DNA of 64,000 nucleotides from Stenotrophomonas sp. MYb238 (GTDB lineage: Bacteria > Pseudomonadota > Gammaproteobacteria > Xanthomonadales > Xanthomonadaceae): contig NZ_WIDL01000002.1 of NCBI RefSeq assembly GCF_009496535.1, forward strand, positions 204,866 through 268,865, given 5' to 3'. The position numbers and the translations under genes were made by a program. Position 1 is the stretch's first letter; each line of letters opens with the position of its first letter. The notes under the pieces are model-generated. The model was not told the origin of the DNA and searched no databases. It saw nothing but the letters and a program-made list of their open reading frames with translations. This document shows, piece after piece, positions 53,702-62,686 of the stretch.

Positions 53702-55111
53702 ATGAAGACCACGCTCGCCACCCAGCTCGGCCAGCAGCTCCACCTCACGCCCGCGCTGCTGCAGTCGATCCGCCTGCTGCAGCTCAACGGCCTGCAGCTG
53801 GAACAGGAAATACGCCAGGTCCTGGAGAACAACCCGCTGCTCGAGCTGGAGGAGGAATCCTCCCCGGCGGCCGACGCGGCCAGCGGCGGCGACGCGCTGG
53901 TGGAAACCGCGGCGTTCGACGAACTGCCCGAAAGCGCGATGTGGGACGTGGCCGGCGCCAGCTGGAACGATGGCGAGGACGACCGCACCGCGCGGCTGGC
54001 GATGGGCCAATCCAGCGACCCGCACCTGCGCATCCTGCAGGCGCTGTCCCTGGAGCTGGACGAGGGCGACCTGGCCATCGCAGCCTTCTGGCTGGAGCAC
54101 TGCGACGACGCCGGCTACCTGCAGGCGCCGCTGCCGCAGCTGACCCTGCTGGCCAGCGCCCGCTTCGACCGCGACGGCGCCCACGTGGAAAGCATCCGCC
54201 AGCGCCTGCTGCAGGGCGATCCGGCCGGCATGGCCGCCTGCGACCTGCGCGAATGCCTGCAGGTGCAGCTGGCCGCCCTGCCCGGCGCCGTGCCGGCCCG
54301 CCACCTGGCGGCAAGGCTGCTGGGCGAAGACCTGCAGCTGCTGGCCAGCCACGACTATGCCGCGATCGCCCGCCAGCTGGATGTCGAGCAGGCCGACGCG
54401 CTCGAGGCGATTCGCCTGATCCTGTCGCTGCAGCCCCGCCCCGGCGATACCCTGCAGCCGCAGGAAGAAACCGCGGTCATCCCGGAAGTGGTGGCCTGGC
54501 GCGCGGACGGCCAGTGGCGGGTCGCGCTGAACCCGGCCACGGCGCCGCGCGTGACCCTCAACCCCACCTACGAACGCGCCCTCGCCGCCAGCGAAGGCGC
54601 CGCCGCCCAGCCGATGCGCGAGATGCTGCAGGAGGCGCGCTGGTTCACCCGCGGCCTGTCCATGCGCTACGACACCCTGCTGCGCACCGCGCGGGTCATC
54701 GTCGAGCGCCAGGCCGCGTTCCTGGCCGAAGGCGAGGAAGCCATGGCGCCGCTGACCCTTAAGGAAGTGGCCGACGCCATCGGCATGCACGAATCCACCG
54801 TCTCGCGCATCACCTCGGGCAAGTTCATGCAGACCCCACGCGGCACGTTCGAGCTGAAGCACTTCTTCGCCGTGCGGCTGGAAGGCGCCAGCATCTCCGG
54901 CCAGGCGGTCAAGGCGATGGTGCGCCGGCTGATCGAATCCGAACCGTCGGCCCGCCCGCTGGCCGACGAGGCCATCGCCGTGCTGCTGTCGCGCCAGGGC
55001 GTCAACATCGCCCGCCGCACCGTGGCCAAGTACCGTGAACAGCTGGACATCGCCCCCGCGCGCGAGCGGAAGCGGCACAATGCGCGTCCGCTGCTGGCCC
55101 GCGCAGGCTGA
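53702..55111 (+). CDS. rpoN2: RNA polymerase sigma-54 factor, flagellar-cluster copy RpoN2
   Basis: A 469-residue sigma-54. Region I (LATQLGQQLHLTPALLQSIRLLQLNGLQLEQEIRQVLENNPLLE), core-binding middle, the TLKEVADAIGMHESTVSRIT helix-turn-helix, and the RpoN box ARRTVAKYRE read the -24 element. Xanthomonads carry two rpoN genes; the one beside fleQ runs motility. Matching promoters exist at flgB, flgA, flgG and 57100. Confidence 0.95.
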   Translation: MKTTLATQLGQQLHLTPALLQSIRLLQLNGLQLEQEIRQVLENNPLLELEEESSPAADAASGGDALVETAAFDELPESAMWDVAGASWNDGEDDRTARLAMGQSSDPHLRILQALSLELDEGDLAIAAFWLEHCDDAGYLQAPLPQLTLLASARFDRDGAHVESIRQRLLQGDPAGMAACDLRECLQVQLAALPGAVPARHLAARLLGEDLQLLASHDYAAIARQLDVEQADALEAIRLILSLQPRPGDTLQPQEETAVIPEVVAWRADGQWRVALNPATAPRVTLNPTYERALAASEGAAAQPMREMLQEARWFTRGLSMRYDTLLRTARVIVERQAAFLAEGEEAMAPLTLKEVADAIGMHESTVSRITSGKFMQTPRGTFELKHFFAVRLEGASISGQAVKAMVRRLIESEPSARPLADEAIAVLLSRQGVNIARRTVAKYREQLDIAPARERKRHNARPLLARAG

Positions 55112-55124
55112 TCCGAGGAATTCC

Positions 55125-55508
55125 ATGAGCAAGCTCACCGTTCTGCTGGTCGACGACCACGAAGGCTTCATCAACGCGGCCATGCGCCATTTCCGCAAGG
55201 TCGACTGGCTGGAGATCGTCGGCAGCGCCGCCAACGGCCTGGAGGCCATCGAGCGCTCCGAGGCGCTGCGGCCGCGGGTGGTGCTGATGGACCTGGCGAT
55301 GCCGGAGATGGGCGGGCTGCAGGCCACGCGCCTGATCAAGACCCAGGACGAGCCGCCCTACATCGTGATCGCCAGCCATTTCGACGATGCCGAGCACCGC
55401 GAGCACGCCCAGCGCGCCGGCGCCGACAACTTCGTCAGCAAGCTGTCCTACATCCAGGAGGTCATGCCGATCCTGGAAGGCGTGCGCCAGGAACAGGGCC
55501 ATGAGTGA
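55125..55508 (+). CDS. Single-domain response regulator
   Basis: A 127-residue receiver with no output domain; the acceptor is D56 in [11 protein letters not shown], and the acidic pair is VDDHE. The sequence resembles the receiver half of NarL-type regulators. It lies between rpoN2 and fleQ and overlaps fleQ by eight bases, implying coupled translation and perhaps control of FleQ or a phosphate sink. Confidence 0.87.
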   Translation: MSKLTVLLVDDHEGFINAAMRHFRKVDWLEIVGSAANGLEAIERSEALRPRVVLMDLAMPEMGGLQATRLIKTQDEPPYIVIASHFDDAEHREHAQRAGADNFVSKLSYIQEVMPILEGVRQEQGHE

Positions 55509-56967
55509 ATCGCGCATCCTCGTGATCGACAGCGAGGGCGTGCGCGCCGAGCGCACGGTCGCGCTGCTCGAGTTCATGGACCTCAACCCGCGCTGGGTCA
55601 CCGACGTGGGCGACATCGACATCGCGCGCCACCGCTCCAACGACTGGATGGCGCTGGTGGTGGGCACGGTCGAGGATCCGGCGCGCGCCGCGCCGTTCTT
55701 CAACTGGCTGGCCGGCACCGGCATGCCGCCGCCGGTGCTGCTGGCCGAGGGCGATCCGCTGGCCTTCGCGCGCCACTACGGCCTGCACGAGGCCAACGTC
55801 TGGCCGCTGGACCAGCCCATGCGCCACGCGCAGATGGAGGCGCTGCTGCGCCGCGCCAGCCTCAAGCGCCTGGACGCCGAGCGCCATGCCGGCGGCGGCG
55901 AGGACGAAGGCCCCACCGGCGGCAGCCCGGCGGTGACCGAGCTGCGCCAGCTGATCGAACAGGTGGCCGGCTTCGACACCACGGTGCTGGTGCTGGGCGA
56001 ATCGGGCACCGGCAAGGAAGTGGTCTCGCGCGCCATCCACCAGCGCTCGCCGCGGCGCGATGGCCCGTTCGTGGCCATCAACTGCGGCGCGATCCCGCCG
56101 GACCTGCTGGAAAGCGAGCTGTTCGGCCACGAGAAAGGCGCCTTCACCGGCGCGCTGACCGCACGCAAGGGCCGCTTCGAGATGGCCGAGGGCGGCACCC
56201 TGCTGCTGGACGAGATCGGCGACATGAGCCTGCCGATGCAGGTCAAGCTGCTGCGCGTGCTGCAGGAACGCAGCTTCGAGCGCGTCGGCGGCAACCAGAC
56301 CATCCGCTGCAACGTGCGGGTGATCGCCGCCACCCACCGCAACCTGGAAACGCGCATCGCCGAAGGCAAGTTCCGCGAGGACCTGTTCTACCGCCTGAAC
56401 GTGTTCCCCATCGACGTGCCGGCGCTGCGCGAGCGCATCGCCGACATTCCCGCGCTGGTGGAAACCATCGCCGCGCAGCTGGCCCGCACCGGCCGCGGCG
56501 AGGTGCGCTTCGCCGCCGAGGCGCTGCAGGCGCTGGCCGCCTACCGCTGGCCGGGCAACGTGCGCGAGCTGACCAACCTGGTCGAACGCCTGGCCGTGCT
56601 GCACCCGGGCGGACTGGTGCGGGTACAGGACCTGCCCGCGCGCTACCGCGGCGATCCGGCAGCGGCCGCCACCGCCGTGCACGACGAGGAACGCCCGCTG
56701 GCCAGCCTGGCCAATGGCGCGGCACCCGCGCCCGTGGCGCCCGCCGCGGCTGCGGCAGCGCCGGTCCCGGCGCAGCTGCCCAGCGACGGCCTGGACCTGC
56801 GCGACCACATGGCCGGCATCGAGCTGAAGCTGATCAACGAGGCGCTGGAACGTACCCAGGGCGTGGTCGCCCACGCCGCGCAGCTGCTCGGCCTGCGCCG
56901 CACCACCCTGGTGGAGAAGCTGCGCAAGTACGGGATCGACCGCGAGCAGGGCGAGAACGCCGGCTGA
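55501..56967 (+). CDS. fleQ: Sigma-54-dependent flagellar master activator FleQ
   Basis: A 488-residue enhancer-binding protein. The N-terminal FleQ receiver lacks the usual acceptor Asp. The AAA+ domain has Walker A GESGTGKE, the sigma-54 contact GAFTGA and RYRWPGN-type sensor ([17 protein letters not shown]). A Pro/Ala linker leads to a Fis-type helix-turn-helix ([25 protein letters not shown]). FleQ proteins bind cyclic-di-GMP; this fits the phosphodiesterase genes in the window. Confidence 0.94.
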   Translation: MSESRILVIDSEGVRAERTVALLEFMDLNPRWVTDVGDIDIARHRSNDWMALVVGTVEDPARAAPFFNWLAGTGMPPPVLLAEGDPLAFARHYGLHEANVWPLDQPMRHAQMEALLRRASLKRLDAERHAGGGEDEGPTGGSPAVTELRQLIEQVAGFDTTVLVLGESGTGKEVVSRAIHQRSPRRDGPFVAINCGAIPPDLLESELFGHEKGAFTGALTARKGRFEMAEGGTLLLDEIGDMSLPMQVKLLRVLQERSFERVGGNQTIRCNVRVIAATHRNLETRIAEGKFREDLFYRLNVFPIDVPALRERIADIPALVETIAAQLARTGRGEVRFAAEALQALAAYRWPGNVRELTNLVERLAVLHPGGLVRVQDLPARYRGDPAAAATAVHDEERPLASLANGAAPAPVAPAAAAAAPVPAQLPSDGLDLRDHMAGIELKLINEALERTQGVVAHAAQLLGLRRTTLVEKLRKYGIDREQGENAG

Positions 56968-57099
56968 GCCGCGCCTGGTGGCCCGGGTACCGCCCGTCCG
57001 GCCATGATGGCGCGCCACCGCGCTTCTTCGCCGCCTCCATTACCCAACGCCTGCCCGCCCGACCCCTGCCCGCCCGACGCCGATCGCACGCGCAGGCGG

Positions 57100-57115
57100 T
57101 GGCACGGCGCTTGCA
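57100..57115 (+). promoter_or_regulatory. Sigma-54 promoter of the modification operon
   Basis: TGGCAC (57100-57105), five bases, TTGCA (57111-57115): exact consensus, equal in quality to flgB. Transcription would give a leader of about 120 bases containing a GCTTTCC/GGAAAGC hairpin (57189-57206) before the ATG at 57249. Confidence 0.83.
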
Positions 57116-57248
57116 GCATCTCCACCATGTCCGTCCGGCAGAGACCATCGATGCGCAGAAGTGTCCAGGCTTCACTGTTCCGCGTCCCGCTTTCCTGCGG
57201 GAAAGCCGGACGTCCGGGAATGCGCCCTTCCCGCCCGGGGAAGCGCCC

Positions 57249-58748
57249 ATGATCGGGGTGATCCTGGCCGCCGGTATCGGCTCGCGGCTGCGGCCGATGA
57301 CCAACCACAAGCCCAAGTGCATGGTGAAGTGCGCCGGCAAGCCGCTGCTGCAGTACCAGATCGACGCCTACGTCGCCGCCGGCATCACCGACATCGTGAT
57401 CGTCGTCGGCTATGAGGCGCAGGCCATCGTCGACTACTGCAAGCACCTGAAACACGTGTCGATCCGCATCGTCGACAACGCCGAGTACGAAACCACCAAC
57501 AACATGTACTCGCTGCACCTGGTGTGCGAGCACCTGCGCGGGCGGCCCTTCATCCTCAACAATGCCGACCTGGCGGTGGACGGGCAGATGGTCCGGCGCC
57601 TGCTCGACTTTCCCTGCGCCGATGCGGTGGCGGTGGATACCTCCCTCTACATGGACGAGTCCATGAAGGTGACCATCGATGGCGAAGGGCTCATCCGCGA
57701 CATAGCCAAGGGCATCCCGGCCAGCGCCGCATTCGGCTGCTCGATCGATTTCTACAAGTTCTCCGCGCAGGCGGGCAACGTGCTTTTCGCCGAAATCGCC
57801 CGCATCGTCGAAGGCGAAGGCCTGCTTCGCGAATGGACCGAAGTGGCGATGCAGCGCCTGTTCCAGGCCGGCCATCTGGATTTTCGCCCCTGCGACATCG
57901 CCGGGCTGGACTGGGTGGAAGTGGACAACTACGACGACCTCGCGCTGGCCGACCGGAAATTCTCCGGGTTCGACGATGCGCTGGACCATATCGACACCTT
58001 CGTCTTCGACCTCGACGGCACCCTGTACGTCGGGAACGAGGCGGTCGAAGGCGCTGCCGTCACCCTGGAGACGCTGCAGCGGCAGGGCAAGCAGATATTC
58101 TTCATCTCCAACAACTCCTCCGGCACCGCCGACGGCTACGTGGACCGCCTGGCGCGCATGAACATCGCGGCGGCGCCTTCGCAGGTCATCCTGTCGTCGG
58201 ACGCGCTGATCGCCTGGCTGCATCGCCAGGGCGTCCAGAACCTGCACGTGCTGGGCACCGAGGCGTTCAGGCGGCGCCTGGCCGAAGAGGGCTTCAACCC
58301 CGCCGCCGAGGACCCGGAGTACGTCGTCATCGGCTACGACACCGAACTGGACTACGCCAAGCTGGTCGCGGCCTGCCGCCTGGTCAACCGCGGCGTGGAC
58401 ATCCTGGCCACGCATTCGGACCTGTTCTGCCCGACCGAGGCCGGGCCGATTCCCGATATCGGCGCCCTGCTGGAAATGATCCGGATCACCACCGGGCGTT
58501 CGCCCAAGCAGGTATTCGGCAAACCGCACGAGTCGATGATCCTGCTGCTGCGGCAACGCGCGGAGGTGGACCTGGCGCGCACGCTGGTAATCGGCGACCG
58601 CCTGCATACCGACATCGCGATGGCGCGCAACGCGGGCACCCGCAGCCTGCTGGTCCTGTCCGGCGAGACCACGCGTGACCAGCTCGACCACGCCGACATC
58701 CTGCCGGACCACGTATTGAAGTCAATCAAGGACATCGTCTGCTGCTGA
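57249..58748 (+). CDS. Nucleotidyltransferase fused to a HAD-IIA phosphatase
   Basis: A 499-residue fusion. Residues 1-235 are a sugar-phosphate/LicC-type nucleotidyltransferase (VILAAGIGSRLRPM, KPKCMVKCAGKPLL). Residues 248-495 are a NagD-like HAD-IIA phosphatase (DLDGTLYVGN, FFISNNSSG, VFGKPHE, VIGDRLHTDIAMA). Such pairs make a CDP-activated alcohol phosphate and trim a phosphorylated intermediate. With a CDP-glycerol-type transferase next, a CDP-glycerol-like product is likely; CDP-choline or other alcohols remain possible. It is first in a sigma-54 operon; a longer upstream frame was rejected because it spans the promoter. Confidence 0.8.
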   Translation: MIGVILAAGIGSRLRPMTNHKPKCMVKCAGKPLLQYQIDAYVAAGITDIVIVVGYEAQAIVDYCKHLKHVSIRIVDNAEYETTNNMYSLHLVCEHLRGRPFILNNADLAVDGQMVRRLLDFPCADAVAVDTSLYMDESMKVTIDGEGLIRDIAKGIPASAAFGCSIDFYKFSAQAGNVLFAEIARIVEGEGLLREWTEVAMQRLFQAGHLDFRPCDIAGLDWVEVDNYDDLALADRKFSGFDDALDHIDTFVFDLDGTLYVGNEAVEGAAVTLETLQRQGKQIFFISNNSSGTADGYVDRLARMNIAAAPSQVILSSDALIAWLHRQGVQNLHVLGTEAFRRRLAEEGFNPAAEDPEYVVIGYDTELDYAKLVAACRLVNRGVDILATHSDLFCPTEAGPIPDIGALLEMIRITTGRSPKQVFGKPHESMILLLRQRAEVDLARTLVIGDRLHTDIAMARNAGTRSLLVLSGETTRDQLDHADILPDHVLKSIKDIVCC

Positions 58749-58789
58749 GGCGGCCGGCGTTCCCCGTTGCCACGACCCGACCGTCCGCC

Positions 58790-61700
58790 ATGAGCCCAGC
58801 CTGCGCTTCCGACACCGCACTCGCCGCCCCTGCGTTCGAAACCCCGGACGACTCGCCGGCGCCGGCCTGTAGCCTGCCGGCGACCGCCGAGGAGCCCGTG
58901 CCGGACTGGTTCGATGCCGGCTTCTACCGCTCCCAGAATCCCGACGTGGCCGCCGCGGGCAGCGCGGCCTGGCACCATTTCCGCAGCCAGGGCTGGCGCG
59001 AATTCCGCAACCCGTCGGAAAGCTTCGATCTGTGGTGGTACTGCATCTGGCACCTGGATGCGGACCCGACGCGCGACCCGGTCGCCCACTACCAGGCCAC
59101 GGGCATGGCCGCCGGGCTGGATACCTGGCTGGCGCCGGGCGAACGTTTCGAGGTGTCGCGCAAGACACGATTCAACCTGCGGACCCTCGCGCTCTACCGG
59201 CAGCTGGATGTATCCGGCGAGGTATTCGCGCGGATCGCGGCGAATCTGGCGCGCATGTCCCTGTGGGACGTCGCCGACATGATCGCGGTGCATGCGGCGT
59301 CGCTGGCGCCGGATGATCCGGCCATCCAGGTCCTGCTCGCGCGCATCGTCTGCAAGCGTGGCGGCTGGCGCCGTGCCATCGACCCGCTGCGCAAGGCGGT
59401 CGCCGCCGATCCGACCCACGCCGACTGGTGGCACGACCTGGGCGTGGCGGCCGAGCGGCTGCGGTGGTACGACGAGGCCGCCGACGCCTACCGGCGTTCG
59501 CTGGAGCTGGACCCGGGCCATGCCGATGGCTGGTATCGCCTCGGATGCGTGCGCGACCGTCAGCTGCGCGGGCACGACGCCGATGCCGCGTACGCGCGGC
59601 TGGCCCTGCTCGACCCGGAAGTCGCGCGGCTGGGCCCGGGCGTGCTGCATCAACGCGAAGGCCGCTGGACCGACGCCGAAGCCGCCTACCGGGCGGCGCT
59701 GGCTGCCCCTGGCCGGGACGACCCCGCGCCGCTGCACTTCGCCCACGGTTTCGCGCTGGAGATGCTGCTGCGCTGGGAAGACGCCGTGGATGCCTACCGC
59801 CGTGCGCTGGCATCGGCGCAGGCGCCCGCCGAGTGGCATTACCGCCTCGGCTGGATGCTCGAACGCCTGGACCGCCATGCCGAAGCCGCCCAGGCATACG
59901 GGCGCGCCCTGCACCTGCGCGACACGGCCGATGGCTGGTATCGCCTGGGCAACGTGCTGCACCTAGCTGGCGACATGGCCGCCGCTTTCAACGCCTGGCT
60001 GCGCTGCGTGCCCGGGGAACCGGCGGCATTGGCCATGGACGAGCCCGCCGCGCTGCTGCAGGTTCGCCGCACCGCGCTGCTGGCCGCGCTCGCGGCCAGT
60101 ACCCTCGATGCCGCCACCTACCATGAGCTTGGCAACGTCTGCGAACGGCTCGGGAGGCTGGACGAAGCCGCCGACGCCTACCGCGCGGCGACCCTGCGGC
60201 GCCACGAGCCGCAGCCCGGCGACCACTTCCGCCTCGGCGCCGTCCTTCTCCGACTCGGCCAGACGGCGGCAGCCTGCCGCGCCTTCCTCGATACGCGGGT
60301 CTACAAGCGCGATTTCGCCCATCTGCCGGCGCCGCAGACCGAGGACATCAAGACGCCGTACGCGGAGTATCTGGACACGTTGCCGGTGGACGGGGCCGTC
60401 ATCCTCTACGAGAGCTTCCACGGCGCTTCGGTCAGCTGCAACCCGCTGGCGCTGTTCCGCCAGGCCTACCGCCGCTTCGCCGGCAGCGGGCGGCTGCATG
60501 TGTGGGCGGTCAAGGCCCACGCGGTCATCCCCGCCGAACTGGCGGCATTGCCGGACGTGGTGTTCGTGCGCCACGGCAGCACCCTGTACGCGCGTTACCT
60601 GGCCACGGCCATGTGGCTGGTCAACAACAACACCTTCCTGCCCTACTTCGTGCGGCGGGAGGAACAGCGTTACCTCAACCCCTGGCACGGCACGCCGCTG
60701 AAGAAGCTCGGCGCCGATATTCCGGGCGCGCTGTTCGACCACAAGAACTGCACCCGCAACCTGCTGCAGGTCACCCACCTGGTGCTGCCGAACGCGCATA
60801 CGCTGCAGACCATGCTCGACGCCAACCAGGTCCGCGACGTTCTCACCGCGCGGGTGGCGCAGACCGGGCACGCGCGTGTGGACCTGATGCTCAACGCCGA
60901 TCCGGCCACCCGCGCGCGCCTGCGCGAACGCCTCGGCGTGGCCGACGGCGACCGCGTGGTGCTGTACGCGCCTACGTGGCGGGGCGATCTGGCGGGCGCT
61001 TCGCTGGACATCGAACTCGTCGGCGCGGCGATACGGCGCATGGCACGCCCGGGCGTGAGCCTTCTGTTCAGCGCCCACCACATGGTCGCGCGCAGCCTGG
61101 GGCCGCTGCCGCCGGGAGCGCGCGCCCTGCCGGGAGGCATCGACATCACCGAACTACTGTCGATCGTCGATGTACTGGTGACGGACTATTCCTCGATCCT
61201 GTTCGATTACCTGCCGCTGCGCCGTCCGCTGATCCTGCATGTGCCCGATCTGCCCGAGTACGCCCGCGAGCGCGGCCTGTATCACGGGGTAGAAACGATG
61301 CCCGCCCGGATCACGCACGATCCCGACGCGCTGGAAACCGCGCTCGGCGATGCGCTCGCCGATCCCGCGCCGCACCCGGGCCTGCCGTCGGCGCTGGCCA
61401 CCTATTGCCCGCATGAAGATGGCGCCGCCTGCGAGCGCATCCTGGACTTCTTCTTCGACGATGCCGCCATCGCCGGCGAGACCCGGATCGACAGCGGCAA
61501 GCACACGCTGCTGTTCCAGGCCGGGAACTTCAACCCCAACGGCGTCACCGCCTCTTTCACCCGGCTGGCGGCGCAGCTGGATCCGGCGCGTTATGCCGTT
61601 GCCGTCGTGGTGGACCCCTGGAGCCTAGAGAGCTACCCGCAGCGGCTGCAGCGCTATGGCGAACTGTCCGCCCATGTCTGCCGCTGGGGACGGGTGAGCC

Positions 61701-62686
61701 ACCCGGTCAACAGCCATGAGGACCAGTGGCTGCACCAGCGCATCGGCGAACCGGAAACGCTGTCCCCGCGCGCCGAGCGCATGCTCGATCGCGTCCTGCG
61801 CCGCGAGTACCGGCGCCAGTTCGGCCACGCGCGTATCGATACCGCGATCGACTTCGGCGGCTATACCGCCTTCTGGTCGGGCCTGTTCGCGCGCGGCCGG
61901 CCGGCCGGGACACGCGCGGTGACCTGGCTGCACAACGACATGAAGCAGGAGGAGATCGTCCGCCATCCCCAGCTGGCCAAGGTCTTCCGCCAGTACCGGT
62001 ACTGCGACGCGCTCGTCTCGGTATCCCGGAGCCTGCACGAGGTCAACCGCGAAGGACTGGCCGCCCATGTCGACAACGACGCGGGTCGCTTCCAGGTGGC
62101 GGACAACTGCATCGATCCGGCGCTGATCCGCGAGCGGGCCGCAGCGGCGTTGCCGCAGGCCCTGCAGCAGTGGCGCGCGGGTCACCGGCTGATCGGCAGC
62201 GTCGGCCGCCTTTCGCCCGAGAAGGGGCATGCCCGCCTGTTGGAGGCATTCGCCGAACTGCGTGGCGATGTGCCGGACCTGCGCCTGGTCATCGCCGGCG
62301 ACGGCGCCGAGGCGCCGGCGCTCAGGCGGCAGATCGAGCGCCTGGGCCTGGACGAGGATGTCCATCTCGCCGGGGCGCTGGAGAACCCCTACCCGCTGAT
62401 GCAGGCGCTGGACCTGTTCGTGCTGCCTTCCCTGCACGAGGGCCAGGCCATCGTGCTGCTCGAAGCGCTGACGCTGGGTACGCCGGTGATCTCCACCGAC
62501 ATCCCGGGCCCGCGCAGCGTGCTGGCGGGCGACCCGCAGCGGCTGGTCGAGAATTCCACGCATGGCCTGCGGGAGGGCATGCGCCGCTGGCTGCAGCATC
62601 CCGTCGCCTCCGCGCCCTGGGATGCCGACGCCTACGCCCGCGCGGCGCTGGCGCAGTTCGAGCGCATCGCCACCGGCCATGCCTGA
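58790..62686 (+). CDS. Three-part protein: TPR, CDP-glycerol-type glycerophosphotransferase, GT4 glycosyltransferase
   Basis: A 1298-residue protein. Residues 40-120 carry two NPDV/HY-type motifs (FDAGFYRSQNPDVAAAG) seen at the front of large glycosyltransferases. Residues about 170-500 are TPR helices (WYRLGCVRDRQL, WHYRLGWMLERL). Residues about 540-890 match the TagF/Glyphos_transf family (LNPWHGTPLKKLG, VVLYAPTWRG, VTDYSSILFDYLPLRRP). Residues about 905-1298 are GT4 (SVGRLSPEKGHARLLEAF, ENPYPLMQALDLFVLPS, EGQAIVLLEAL). No signal or membrane helix. It probably builds and extends a glycerol-phosphate-like decoration on a protein or glycan. The stop overlaps the next start by eight bases. Confidence 0.82.
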   Translation: MSPACASDTALAAPAFETPDDSPAPACSLPATAEEPVPDWFDAGFYRSQNPDVAAAGSAAWHHFRSQGWREFRNPSESFDLWWYCIWHLDADPTRDPVAHYQATGMAAGLDTWLAPGERFEVSRKTRFNLRTLALYRQLDVSGEVFARIAANLARMSLWDVADMIAVHAASLAPDDPAIQVLLARIVCKRGGWRRAIDPLRKAVAADPTHADWWHDLGVAAERLRWYDEAADAYRRSLELDPGHADGWYRLGCVRDRQLRGHDADAAYARLALLDPEVARLGPGVLHQREGRWTDAEAAYRAALAAPGRDDPAPLHFAHGFALEMLLRWEDAVDAYRRALASAQAPAEWHYRLGWMLERLDRHAEAAQAYGRALHLRDTADGWYRLGNVLHLAGDMAAAFNAWLRCVPGEPAALAMDEPAALLQVRRTALLAALAASTLDAATYHELGNVCERLGRLDEAADAYRAATLRRHEPQPGDHFRLGAVLLRLGQTAAACRAFLDTRVYKRDFAHLPAPQTEDIKTPYAEYLDTLPVDGAVILYESFHGASVSCNPLALFRQAYRRFAGSGRLHVWAVKAHAVIPAELAALPDVVFVRHGSTLYARYLATAMWLVNNNTFLPYFVRREEQRYLNPWHGTPLKKLGADIPGALFDHKNCTRNLLQVTHLVLPNAHTLQTMLDANQVRDVLTARVAQTGHARVDLMLNADPATRARLRERLGVADGDRVVLYAPTWRGDLAGASLDIELVGAAIRRMARPGVSLLFSAHHMVARSLGPLPPGARALPGGIDITELLSIVDVLVTDYSSILFDYLPLRRPLILHVPDLPEYARERGLYHGVETMPARITHDPDALETALGDALADPAPHPGLPSALATYCPHEDGAACERILDFFFDDAAIAGETRIDSGKHTLLFQAGNFNPNGVTASFTRLAAQLDPARYAVAVVVDPWSLESYPQRLQRYGELSAHVCRWGRVSHPVNSHEDQWLHQRIGEPETLSPRAERMLDRVLRREYRRQFGHARIDTAIDFGGYTAFWSGLFARGRPAGTRAVTWLHNDMKQEEIVRHPQLAKVFRQYRYCDALVSVSRSLHEVNREGLAAHVDNDAGRFQVADNCIDPALIRERAAAALPQALQQWRAGHRLIGSVGRLSPEKGHARLLEAFAELRGDVPDLRLVIAGDGAEAPALRRQIERLGLDEDVHLAGALENPYPLMQALDLFVLPSLHEGQAIVLLEALTLGTPVISTDIPGPRSVLAGDPQRLVENSTHGLREGMRRWLQHPVASAPWDADAYARAALAQFERIATGHA

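Noticed and set aside
57099-57248. N-terminal extension of the nucleotidyltransferase, or a leader peptide at 57150-57252
   Set aside because: The extension would begin on the sigma-54 promoter, and the leader frame has no ribosome site; the ATG at 57249 starts at the conserved VILAAG segment.
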